DNA from: Rhytidiadelphus loreus
Taxonomy: Eukaryota; Streptophyta; Bryopsida; Hypnales; Hylocomiaceae
Length of the DNA: 64,000 bases
Assembly: GCA_947034895.1 (NCBI GenBank)
Contig: OX344762.1
Span: 30,856,760-30,920,759 of the forward strand
Direction: 5' to 3'
Position numbers and translations under genes: made by a program. The notes under the pieces were generated by a model, which worked only from the letters and a program-made list of their open reading frames with translations, was not told the origin of the DNA and did not search any database. Below are positions 1 to 10,080 of this stretch, one piece after another. Each line of letters opens with the position of its first letter. The first letter of the stretch is position 1.

Positions 1-358
1 ATACAATTATTGGCACCTCACCCATTGCTTAATACAATAAGAGCCCCTATCCAAACTGTCATTAGGCCATTCATGATGTAAGTTATGACTCCTTGACCCT
101 CACCTTCAAAATTCACTCCACTTTTGCCTTTATGCCAAGGCTTTCACATCATAGATGGCCTTAGGGATGATTGAAGCCTCCCACTTTATGTTAAGCTTAG
201 GGCAGTTGGCGTGATTTAATTTTTAGGCTCTTTAATGAAAATTTAATTAGAATTCTATTGTCTGGTGTTAGAAGAGATGCCATCCCACATAAGAAGAACT
301 TCCCACTCTATAATTCAAAGATTTTAGCTCCTCATTAAATGAGTTTTAGCTGTTGTAT
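1..358. other. AT-rich intergenic DNA, no gene seen
   Basis: No reading frame with recognisable protein similarity and no RNA gene is visible here. The stretch ends in the TAT that flanks the CACTA element starting at 359. Confidence 0.6.
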
Positions 359-531
359 CACTAGAAGAAAACTGCGTTGATGTCAACAAAACCAATCTGA
401 CATTTTTTTGCGATTTTTGTTTTCCAACGCAAAATTTGTGTTTCTAAAACACAAATTTTGCGTTGGAAAACAAAAATCGCAAAAAAATGTCAGATTGGTT
501 TTGTTGACATCAACGCAGTTTTCTTCTAGTG
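359..531. mobile_element. CACTA-type MITE, perfect 85-bp hairpin, TSD TAT
   Basis: The element starts CACTAGAAGAAAAC and ends with the exact reverse complement. I checked every pair: the arms 359-443 and 447-531 are complementary without a mismatch and leave a 3-nt loop (CTA). It is flanked on both sides by TAT (356-358 and 532-534), the 3-bp target duplication expected of CACTA (En/Spm, CMC) transposons. There is no coding capacity, so it is a non-autonomous element. The perfect arms suggest a recent insertion. A transcript through it would fold into a long double-stranded RNA. Confidence 0.93.
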
Positions 532-535
532 TATA

Positions 536-768
536 AGGCAGTGAGTTCCTCTATGATCCCAAACTTTGGGAATTCCACAATGCAACCTAGTGACGTGGTC
601 AAGAGATTTCCACGTCAACAAAAATTAAAAAAAAAATTTTGAATTTTTTTTATTTTTTATTTTTAATAGTTTAATTATTTTAATTATTTTTTCCAAATAG
701 CATTGGCTAGTTACTAGCAATGGGAACCAACCTAAAACAGCCCTTCCAAAGGACTAAATCCCGTTTAA
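536..768 (+). repeat. Dispersed repeat family F2, copy 1
   Basis: It shares an ordered set of segments with 43255-43520 (+) and 63030-63320 (-): a GAATTCC-type start, a CTAACGTGG-like block, an AT-rich tract of variable length, then a block reading like GGCTAGTTACTAGCAATGGG followed by CCTAAAACAGCCC. The copies have diverged strongly in the AT-rich middle. The transposon class is unknown; no terminal inverted repeat or target duplication was resolved. Confidence 0.6.
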
Positions 769-1404
769 TGATATGTCCAAGGCCTTTTTGAACTTCTTGG
801 AACTTGCTCTAAATCAAACTAAAGTCAACATTTTGATAGGTTTTATTAGTTTAATAAGAAATTATAACTAGACAAATTCAAACTAGACATGTTAGAGATG
901 ACACAAGAAATGAAAACTCAACAATATCACTTATCAATGGAAAGATAATAAAGTTTGATCATGACGGTGTTAAAACTATGAAATTGATTTGAAGTCTTAA
1001 TTTTAATCCTCTTTTCATATGTCAAATCTAAAAAATTGGTCACCAAAAAAATATGAGTTTAGAGGACATAACATACATAATCCCAATCAATATACGGCTT
1101 CTCAAAATTTACTCTCCAATTTTTTTTAAATGAATTTCTAATGTGATTTTTTCTCCATGACGTAGTGTATTTGCAAGAGCTCCCAACACTAAAAAATCAA
1201 GATTTCCAATGAACACCTTTGCACAAAATCTTGAATAAAAAAATCATAATCATTCATTTTCATAATTGGATTTTTGATGCTAAAACTAAACTTCGAAAAG
1301 AACTTTTCAAAAATATAAACTACTAAAAATAGTAACGTATTTAAGTTTTATTTAACTTCAAAGTATTTTTGACCCCAGAATTTGGTGCCTTGAGCATTTA
1401 CGGG
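769..1404 (-). mobile_element. Old TTAA-family element, about 636 bp
   Basis: Read on the minus strand, it matches the intact element 42111-42747 along its whole length and has nearly the same size. Its ends have decayed: one is TTAA (765-768) followed by TGATATGTCCAAGG, the other is GCATTTACGGG followed by TTAG. A truncated copy of the same old insertion appears in the duplicated segment at about 42820-43110. It was therefore already present before the segmental duplication that links this region with 41.6-43.1 kb. Confidence 0.75.
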
Positions 1405-1409
1405 TTAGC

Positions 1410-1907
1410 AATGGCACCTGGAGCGACCATTTTGAAGCTCTGATTGAGAAAGTGTTTGAAACTGGTCGCGCTTAGCTTGTCGTTGAGAGCTTTGAGGTCC
1501 CGGAAATCATAGCCGGCCAATGTGTCAGTCCACGTCAACCACTCTGACGCCACCTCAGCAAATATGGGACCACGTCATCGGCCACGTCATTCGGACGGAG
1601 CCTTTCGTTCGTCGAGTTTGCCGTCCCGGCTTTCCCTCCAATCACCCTCTCATCTGCTCTTCGATTAAGCTAACAAGCTTCAGTGGCAGTGTTGCACAAC
1701 CAGGAGGAGCATGTCGCCAGAGCTGCATGAGTTCTGATTACGGAGGAGCAGGTTTTATAAAAAATAACTCGCTCGTCTCTTTTTTTTCCCAGGAATTTTG
1801 CATCGCAAGCCCTAGTTGCTTGTTGAGCAGGCAATTGTACTACTGTAGTGACGAGTGCTTGGTAGACAAGGAGGTGAATCGGTAGGGATGAAATTAGGGT
1901 TTGGGAG
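1410..1907 (+). promoter_or_regulatory. Promoter/5'UTR segment of RFWD3-like gene (duplicated at about 41.65-42.1 kb)
   Basis: This stretch ends about 50 bases before the RFWD3-like start codon. It contains three CACGTCA boxes (TGACGTG on the other strand) at 1531, 1571 and 1583, a CCAAT box at 1517 and a TATAAAAAA tract at 1756. An inverted copy of the whole stretch lies upstream of the Ataxin-10-like gene. The TGACGTG boxes and the CCAAT box are retained there, while the TATA-like tract is changed. Such boxes are typical binding sites for plant bZIP factors (TGA/ABF class). The function is inferred from position and motif conservation. Confidence 0.65.
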
Positions 1908-1953
1908 GAGAGAGGATTGGAGGAATGCGTTGTGAAGGAGATTGAGAAAGAGG

Positions 1954-4900
1954 ATGAAGGAGGATGGCGAGATTGCGGGTGATGGCCTGCATTCCTCCAA
2001 GCGCCTCCGCCTCTCCATTCTTCGATCTCAGAACAGGGGGCGTTCTCGTAGTCTCTCTGATTCAGCTGGTCCGTCCCACGGCGCTTCAACGTCTTCAGCT
2101 GCTGCGAATTTGCCTTCAGTTCCCCATTGTAGTGTGCAAGAGGGAGTCAACGTCAATGTCAGGGAGTCCAGCATTGAAGCAGGTACACCTCTAATCTTGA
2201 GCTCAGTCTTTGACTGACCTGAAATCGGGTAGAGGACATGTATTTGGGTCTCGAAAATTTTCAATTGAAAAATAATTAGCATATTTACTGCATCGGAAAT
2301 CCAGGTCAGGTAGGATGCAAGCATGCGGAATTGAGGGGAAATAAGCATTCATGGCTGAGCGTTTTCGTCTGGATTGGAATGAGTGTATGACTATGGAATA
2401 TTCTAGTATGATTTTAGATGTTTTATGCGGTTTGAAACAGCAAACTTGTTCTTGTTTTTCATTGCTGATTATGGCATCACTTTTGGCCTTGAGATCGAGA
2501 ATTGGAATAGGCTATTCTGGCTCTCAAAAGTTCTCAAGGTTGTGAGCTTGCTGGATTTGTATGAGAGCTACTCCGAATTGAAGTGATCACCAGGCATGTG
2601 CTGACGGCATTCTAAAGGTTGACTTGATTAATTAAGAAGACTCAAAGCAAGCGCATATACATGCTACGGAAGAGATTATGGAGATTGACATGATTTGGTT
2701 AATGTGCAGAGCCAACATCACTAAATGATTACTCTTGCAGACACGCCCTACAAAATACCTCCCCTATCGGGACCGTCGATGATTCTGCCCCCGGCAATGA
2801 AGAAAATCTCTCTGGTGTCAGTGACACCCGCCAGCAATCCACTGAGGCAGGCGATGGTTTGCTGCATATGCTCGGCGACGTCCCTGGTGACGGTGCAAAT
2901 CAACAACGGGAACTCCATGGGAGGCAGCTTGAACATGGGTCAATCCACAGCATGGAGAGCATTCCAGCAGAGCCTGGAGTTGAAATATCTGCTGCAATAA
3001 TTGTTGGCCCTGTCGTTCCACCTCATGGACACGATTATCCACTTTCATCGGAAGAAGACGAGGCAGATGATGCATGGCAGGGTGTCGATGTCTCAGGCAA
3101 TTCATTTGGCATTGAATTTTGGTTTCTGACTCGATTTGCTCATATATTGATTTAATTCTATACGGCGTAGTTGCCAAAGACATCAGCACGATCTATGTTT
3201 TGGGAGCAATATGTGTCTGTTTTGTCCTACATTTGGTGGTGTTGCTACTTCCAAGAGTAGGATCTAAAACAGTTTTCGTTTCATTTGCAGGAGATGCCCA
3301 TAGGAACCACCTAGAACAAGAAGTCGACGTTGTAGCATTTCAAGAGATTGAATCAGAAGTGATACCTCTTGGTTCCCAGCAGCAAGATGAGACACTTTCT
3401 CACAATGTGACGACATTTGGTCAATCTGAGACCCTAGCCCTGGGGCGTGAGTATCAACATTTTTTTATCAATCCGAAGCAGAGGTTGTCTTTTGTAAGTT
3501 GGAGGAGTGTAGATATTTCATGTCCTTAATCGTCTTGAAGTTCTTGAACCATTAGCAAGCTGATCCCTTCATTTTTAACAGACACTGACGTATTGGAAAC
3601 GAGTCTCGAGATTGTGGATGCCCATGAGACCGAGAGTGCAATCTTGCATGCTGACGCACGCAACCAAGCCGTTGAGATGATAGAACTTTCTGAAGATGAT
3701 GTGGATGCTGAATCAGCGGATCCAGCGCTTACGGCTTCAGCATTTGCTGAACCTAGGCTGACACCAGAAGATTTTGATGCTTTTGCACCCGATCCTCATC
3801 ATTTTCCTCAGCCTGTGCCCAAAGGTGATGATCAGTCACTTCTTTTTGTTGACTTCTAAGTCGTTGTTCCATTTTATGCTTTCAGGTTGTATAATATTAT
3901 GACAACAGATTCTTGATACCGCAGATTCATCTGCAGAAGCAGGAACCTCCAATCCTGAGCGATCTGGTACCCAGTTGGATTCAGAGGGCACTATATGTCC
4001 TATTTGCATGGAGCCGTGGACGAGCACGGGCAATCACCGCATCTGGTAAGCAGTGCAGGCATCTCGTCATTCACATCAGAATCTTTTGGTTTCTGTTTCT
4101 ATTTCATCACATGTTCGGCATTGAAGTATGAAGGGTACTGGTTAGAACTCTTCGTCGTATGCGTTGTTGCAGCAGATGACTGTCTGGCTTCGCGTAGAAT
4201 CTAGCGCGGTCTATACGAGACCCCAATTCAGTATTTTTGCTAAACAGTGTGCAAAGCGTGTCAACTGCATTAGAGAGAAATGTTAAAGGTTCACCTTTGT
4301 GACTATGATACAGCTCCTTAGCGTGTGGGCACCTGTTCGGGAAGGCTTGCATCAAGCGTTGGCTGAAACTGGCTGGCAGAAAACAGGGCAAGGTCAGTTT
4401 TTCCTATCTTTCCCTAGAGTGTCTACTTGTAATGTAATTGCAGTACCTAGACCTTCAGGATTCAACAAAACTATTTCTTATGCTTTAAGTACCCGTTGGA
4501 TTTTCCAAGATTAGGTTAATTCTGCATTGTTTTTAGTTTTAATCTATGTGATGTTCTCTTTGACAGTGTCCACATTGCAACAAGAGGGCGAGAGCTGAGG
4601 ATCTTCGAACTTTGTACGTTTCTCGTATTGCAGTAGTCGATGGGGAGACTCAGCTGTATATGGAGGTGCCCACTGCTTCTTTCTTTGTTGGTTTTTTGAA
4701 CTTTATCTGCTTCTGCACTAATGAGCTACCCTGACTGAGAAGGTGGTGAGTGGGAGATATAGCTACTGTCCAAGTCTATATGGTAGGCTGTGTTAGCCAT
4801 CGAGAATTACGTCAACATTAAAACGGATATTCACGAAGATTTACAGTAATCGTTGATGGATAGTGGGCAGTCAGTGAAAGGACTCCCTTGCACTGACTTT

Positions 4901-7900
4901 AAACGAATAAATATGTACGAAGAAATTAGCGAAGATGCCAAGCTTTGCCTTTGCTATATTTCTTGATTCGCAAATCACATCACTTTTCCCGTTTGGTTGA
5001 ATTACAGCATTAGCAACCTGGTTATCATAATGTGTTCAATACAAAGCTCTTTAGTTCGAAGGTCTCCATCAGTGCAATTAGTGGGTTATGTCATTGTCTT
5101 AGAAAAAGAGAAGGACGTTTGTCGACGCTACAATTATGTTGGAGCGCAATACCAGCATTTCTGTGGCAGGATCTTCAGATTACATTACACATGATACAGG
5201 CCAATGAGTTTCTTTGTACTCAACTTGCTTGTGTTTTGTTTGTTTTGGGGCTTTAGGAAGCTGGTCTATTGCGCACTGAAAATGAGCAGCTGAAGAAGCA
5301 GGTAACGATTTGGAAATTATTTCTCGACTTTCATTTAGTTTTTGGCAATACGGTTTTGAGTAATTGGATTTTACTGTGTTTAATTGTGCTCGCATGACGT
5401 TTGTTATGCATAATAGTGGTGGAAGTCTGCTCTTGTATGAGCAAGAGTTACGTTGTTCTTTGACCCATCGAGTACAATTATGATTAACATAATCTGATGC
5501 AAGTAAAAATCTGCGAATTGCAATGGTTTTTATTTGATGAGCATTGATTTGACTGTCTGGAAGAACCGTGCACCTTGTTAGATATGAATTGCTTTCAGCT
5601 GTGGTTTATGTTCGATTTGCTTGCTGAAAAAACACACTCGTTTGCCACTCTTACAGGTTGTCGACCTACGAGAAGAAGTTCGTCGCACTCAGGTTTGTGT
5701 CCTGTCTCCCTGTAATCTTTCTGCTGCATTCACAATCGTTGTGAACAAACATACTCTGGAAGAAGTGCCTTTATTAACTTGAGTCAAGTGGTGTGTAAGA
5801 GGAGTTCTATTAATTTCATCTCAAAGAAGATAAATGTATCAAGTCTGTTGAAATAAATTTGCTTTGATGTGGTTAAGTTAACTTGAACTTCATCGATTCT
5901 CAATTGTGCAGACCCTGTTTAGAGCTTTAGCTGGAGATCAGCGTGACGCTTTTAGTATGTTCAGATCTTCAATTCCGAGGCCCCAGGATCAACGAGGTCG
6001 TCATACTTCTGAGAACAGAAGACACAACATAGCTCACCATGCCTCACGTCCAGCCCCTCATGGGAGTATATTAGATGATCATTTCAGTCTTCAAAGTGGA
6101 CGATCGACTAGGGAAAGGCCACAGGTTGGGCACCTCTTATTCGTGAGAAATACAGAAGAGTTCACGTCACGGTCAAATCCACAAGATCAGCAAAACTGGA
6201 GGCGATTCGATAGCAGGAACTCAGAAGAGAGTCGTGGACTTGAAATGGGATTCGTTTTACAGGTGCAGCTGGTCATGCTCGTTCACTGAAGATTGTATCG
6301 ATTTCTATGTCCCCTGATTGTCTTAACATCTGGTTTTATATTTGAATAATGTTCTCATGAGTATACTATGGCAGGATGAAAAGTCATTGAATGGAGCAAA
6401 GGTCTTTGACATGGACGCTCAGAGTCAATTGCTGCTTGTTTCTGGGAGACCACCGGATTGCGAGACCAGCTCTGGTTTAACAAAAGTTTGCACCTCTATT
6501 CCTGGTCATTTATTTCATCATGTTGACGACTTGCAGTTCGCTTTGGTTCAGGGTAGAAAACAATTTTCCTGTCGCCTGGTGGCAGACTAGAATTTTCAAT
6601 TCTCTGCCCATCTGATCAAACTCTTCTCAACTTAATATCATATTTCTAACTGTTAGGGTTTCACTGACGCCTGATGTTGTTTTGCAGATAAATCTATTGG
6701 CTTTAACCGAAGGTGAATGTATAAGTCTTCCTTTTGGGACGGGTGCTATTCGTGACATCCGCATTGCTCCCTCTGGAACAAGAGCTCCAGGAAGACTAGC
6801 TTTGGTCGCTTCCCTAGGCAAGAAGCTCTCTCTGTTTAGGTATTTTTTTCTGCCATGGCCATCTCATTACTATTTTCATGTACTGTAAACAATTCCTTTA
6901 ATGCTCGATGAGTCATCCTTGAAAACGTTCAATGTTATGCTAATGAATCGAACAGTAACTTGAAGTCTCCTTGTTATTGCCTTGGATGCTTTCTATTTTT
7001 GGAGGATTCTAATTTGTGTTGTGGCAGTTTGGAGAGCAATAATGTTGTCACAACATACACACTTCCGGTGGGACATCATTCAATTCGGCTTCTATCAAAC
7101 GTGTTGTCGTTTTTCTTGCTTCGTTCTCACAGTGGAAGTCGTTAGTGTTTCTCCTTCTTTGTTAGGCATATCCTGGTGCTATTGCGTCTACTCAGGTTAC
7201 TTTTGTTCAAACAGAGTTGTGTGTGCTTCGATATGCTAAGGGTCTTAATTTTTTCTTGGATGCAGAGCCCGTCTTGGGCTTGCTCATGGGACCCATGCGA
7301 TCCTAATCGAGTTTACACCGGCTTGCAGGTCTATGCTTGTCCTAATCTCTTTTGTAGGATCAAGACTTCCTATCAGAAATATAGTGATAGATTATTGCTT
7401 TGTTTGAATACCGCTTATTGTGACCATTAATCCTTGTCTGATGTCTTCTTATTGCGTTGACAGAATGGAACATTGCTTACATTTGATATGCGTCAAACCT
7501 CGTCACCACTAGAGACCCTCAGGGGTCCGAACTCCACTCCTATACATACTTTACAATATGTTCCTGAGATTGGAAGGGCTATTACTCATGACGATGGTAC
7601 TAGCGGGAGCAGGGGCGGGGGACTGCTGAGTGCATCTTCCAACACACTTCTGTTCTGGCCTGGCATCGATCAACCACAAGAAAAGAGGTTAGCGACTCGA
7701 GTTTTTTTTCTAGACGACGAAGTTAACAAATCAATCTTTACAAATATGCTTAAATTACTTGTTATCATTTCTCTTGTCACGATTCACTAATGAGGCTAGT
7801 CAGAGCAGAACAGAAGAACTTTGTTGCTAATTACTACTTGTTTTGCAGACCGGTGTGTATATCTCAACCAGGAGGTTCATCCGTCTGCGTATCAGTCTCC

Positions 7901-8479
7901 TACAATGCTGCGGCCGATGTAATGGTCGCATCTTTTAGACCCAAGCCAACCCCGGTGCCCTTGAATGACGGTGCATCTTCATCCACTCCCTCGACGTATT
8001 CACAGACCGACTGGCCAAGTCAATCCACTTCAAGCGTACTTCCTGAGTCCGCTCCTACAACATCTGTTAGTGTTCATGTCCCGACACACTTTTCCTACGT
8101 CCGAACGTCGAGACCTGCAGCAGACAACAGTACAGCGTCAGGAACGAACAGTACTTCATGGGAGCAACATGGTCCAATGGTGGGGCACAAGAGCCAGGCC
8201 GTGCTATCAAGGACTGCAATTGTGAAAGAATGGACAGATGGGCGATCATCACAACTTGAGGCAGGTGATGCTCGTCAGGGATGTCTGTTTGCATCCGGAG
8301 ACGAGGGTAGCAAATCCGTTTGGCTGTGGGATTTGGCCACGCCGACAGCCAAGCAAATGCTCTCATCGCATCCATCGCCTGTGCTGGACGTTCGAACAGC
8401 GCACATTGCAGGCGTGGACCTCTTGGGGTGCATCAGTGAGCGAACGTTGCAGCTCTATAGGAGATCATTATATAGGTAG
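1954..8479 (+). CDS. RFWD3: RFWD3-like RING/WD40 E3 ubiquitin ligase, 16 exons
   Basis: Exons: 1954-2182, 2710-3081 (or 3096), 3291-3446, 3582-3824, 3925-4045, 4314-4392, 4567-4665, 5257-5301, 5657-5692, 5912-6262, 6375-6485, 6688-6839, 7028-7067, 7266-7328, 7464-7687 and 7849-8479. They join in frame to 983 codons (988 with the later exon-2 end). The order is an acidic, Ser-rich N-terminus, then a RING finger split over exons 5-7 (CPICMEPW, CGHLFGKACIKRWL, CPHC), a short coiled coil (exons 8-9), a variable linker (exon 10) and WD40-like blades (exons 11-16, with motifs such as NGTLLTFDMR and KSVWLWD). Animal RFWD3 ubiquitinates RPA and RAD51 at stalled forks and crosslinks. The same nuclear role here is inferred from architecture. 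The start is the ATG at 1954; the upstream in-frame TTG at 1942 was not used. A CACGTCA-rich promoter precedes it. Confidence 0.9.
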
Positions 8480-8734
8480 TTTCGTCTTTGCAGTTGATTG
8501 TAATTATGGAAAGGAACGACCTCAACTCATTACAGCTTTTCTAAAAGAGATTAGTTCAGGCCCACTGGCATATAAACCGGAGTACATAGAAGTCTTATCT
8601 CTTTTTACCGTCTATGATACGAGATCTTTTAAGAGAGCAAGAGTTCAAGCCCTTTGATTATTACACGTAATGGAGTTTCCGGTGATACGGGTGAGTAAGC
8701 CTAGATCTATTGGTATGAAGGCGAAATTCAATTC

Positions 8735-8865
8735 CTACTCCTGGCCATGCTCTCCTACTTTTCTTTTCTATTTTGGTATTACGACATTGACAGCAACTAT
8801 GCAAAAGGAAATTGAAAGAGCAACAGTAGCAGAGCATGGCCAGCAGGACAGGAGTAGGACTTGGA
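8735..8865. repeat. Imperfect foldback, probable MITE remnant
   Basis: The left arm contains CCTACTCCTGGCCATGCTCT. The right arm, read on the other strand, contains CCTACTCCTG, a short insert and GGCCATGCTCT. The arms can be aligned over about 50 bases with gaps. No target duplication was identified. Confidence 0.5.
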
Positions 8866-9312
8866 TTCTTATATAGGTGCTCTTGGATTCTTGTGGAGGA
8901 GCTGTTCTGATCCTAAAGTCTTCGGTGTTCGTTACATTCACGTAAGATTATTCAGCAGTGCTAGGAGGATGTCTTTGGACTTCATACAAAAGAAAATTTT
9001 ATTCGGGAACATGGAGAATTCATGGAAAATCATTACACTGTTGAAGAAGTTAAATTGTGCAAGACACACTGGTTGGTTTATATTCCGTGTTTATTTGTTT
9101 ATTTGCTATTGGAAAAAGGGAGTGTCTTCTTTGCTTTGCCTTGACATTACTACAGTTTTCAAGATGAATTTTTTTGGATGTCCTAACCAAATTTAATGTC
9201 ATGTAATTTATTTCATTCCTACTGCTAATCATAAGATACTTGACACTTGTGTCAAGTATGGTACCAATTCATTTGGAATAGGGCAAATTTGTAGTATTGT
9301 TGTCAAAATATT

Positions 9313-9332
9313 TTAATTAATTAATTAATTAA
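9313..9332. repeat. (TTAA)5 microsatellite
   Basis: Five perfect TTAA units in an AT-rich intergenic stretch. Confidence 0.9.
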
Positions 9333-9697
9333 TAAAAGGTTCAAACACTTTAATTATTTGACATACAAATAGGTATTCACCAACATCCCTTGTGCAATTG
9401 GTTGATAGGGTTTACTGTTCCTCAAAAGTCTAAGAAAGATGGATGATTTGAGCCTAAACTTGGTAGGTTCAAACACTCACAAATTCAAGAGAAACAAATT
9501 CATGTTTACTCCGCCCAAGTTATATGTGATTTCCAAGAATTTCCAATTTCTTTCATTTTCTGGCACTTTACACACATACATTAAAAAAAGCAGAGGACTT
9601 TTTGGAAACTGTTTTCTGCCAAATCTGGGGAAATCATTCTAATCAAGTATTTTAACCTGCACTAATTCAAAATAATGTGGAGATTGGTAAGTTCGAG

Positions 9698-9729
9698 TCA
9701 CCTACACTAAGTTAAATCAGTGTAGGTGA
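9698..9729. repeat. Perfect 11-bp-arm hairpin upstream of the EF-Tu gene
   Basis: TCACCTACACT and AGTGTAGGTGA flank a 10-nt loop, about 350 bp before the EF-Tu start codon. It may be a regulatory palindrome or a relic of a small transposon. No function can be assigned from sequence alone. Confidence 0.6.
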
Positions 9730-10080
9730 GTTTGTAAAGGCAGAGGGGTTTAGGGTTTAAGGCTCAGCGAGCGTTTCTTCGAGCTCATCGCACACTCCTC
9801 AGTTTCTACTGCCCGATCTGTCCTGGCCACATTGCTGGCCCCGCAGAAATTTGGTCGTCTTCGCGTGTGCGATCATCATCGCCTGGATAGTTTCCAGGAT
9901 TACTGCTCTCTGTATGAGCGGTATTTTTCAATTATAGGACCTGGAATGCGGTGGTGAACGATGCATGACGGAGAAGAGGAGGCCTTTGGAACTAAGGCTC
10001 TGCATTAGGGTTTGAGAGGAGCGTTGATTGACTGATTGATTGATTGAAAGAGTGTTTGCAAGAAGCGTTAGAATTTGGCC

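Larger units (their letters stand above)
8480..10080. other. 3' flank of RFWD3-like gene and 5' flank of EF-Tu gene
   Basis: No gene is seen. The stretch holds an imperfect foldback near 8735-8865 (arms containing GGCCATGCTCT), a (TTAA)5 tract at 9313-9332 and a short hairpin at 9698-9729. From about 9730 the GC content rises towards the EF-Tu start codon, as expected for a promoter and 5'UTR. Confidence 0.55.

Noticed and set aside
1520..1885. 121-codon ORF upstream of the RFWD3-like gene, with a relative in the inverted copy at 41704-42044
   Set aside because: The two copies differ by indels that shift the frame while promoter motifs are kept. The segment behaves as regulatory DNA or 5'UTR, not as a coding sequence.
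7166..7195. Possible 30-nt microexon in the RFWD3-like gene (AG/GT borders, in phase)
   Set aside because: Without it, the junction TLP to SPSWACSWD matches the usual family spacing; with it, ten extra residues would interrupt a WD40 blade.
9680..9710. AAGTTCGAGTC resembling a tRNA T-arm (B box)
   Set aside because: No matching acceptor stem, D-arm or anticodon arm; the bases belong to the hairpin at 9698-9729.
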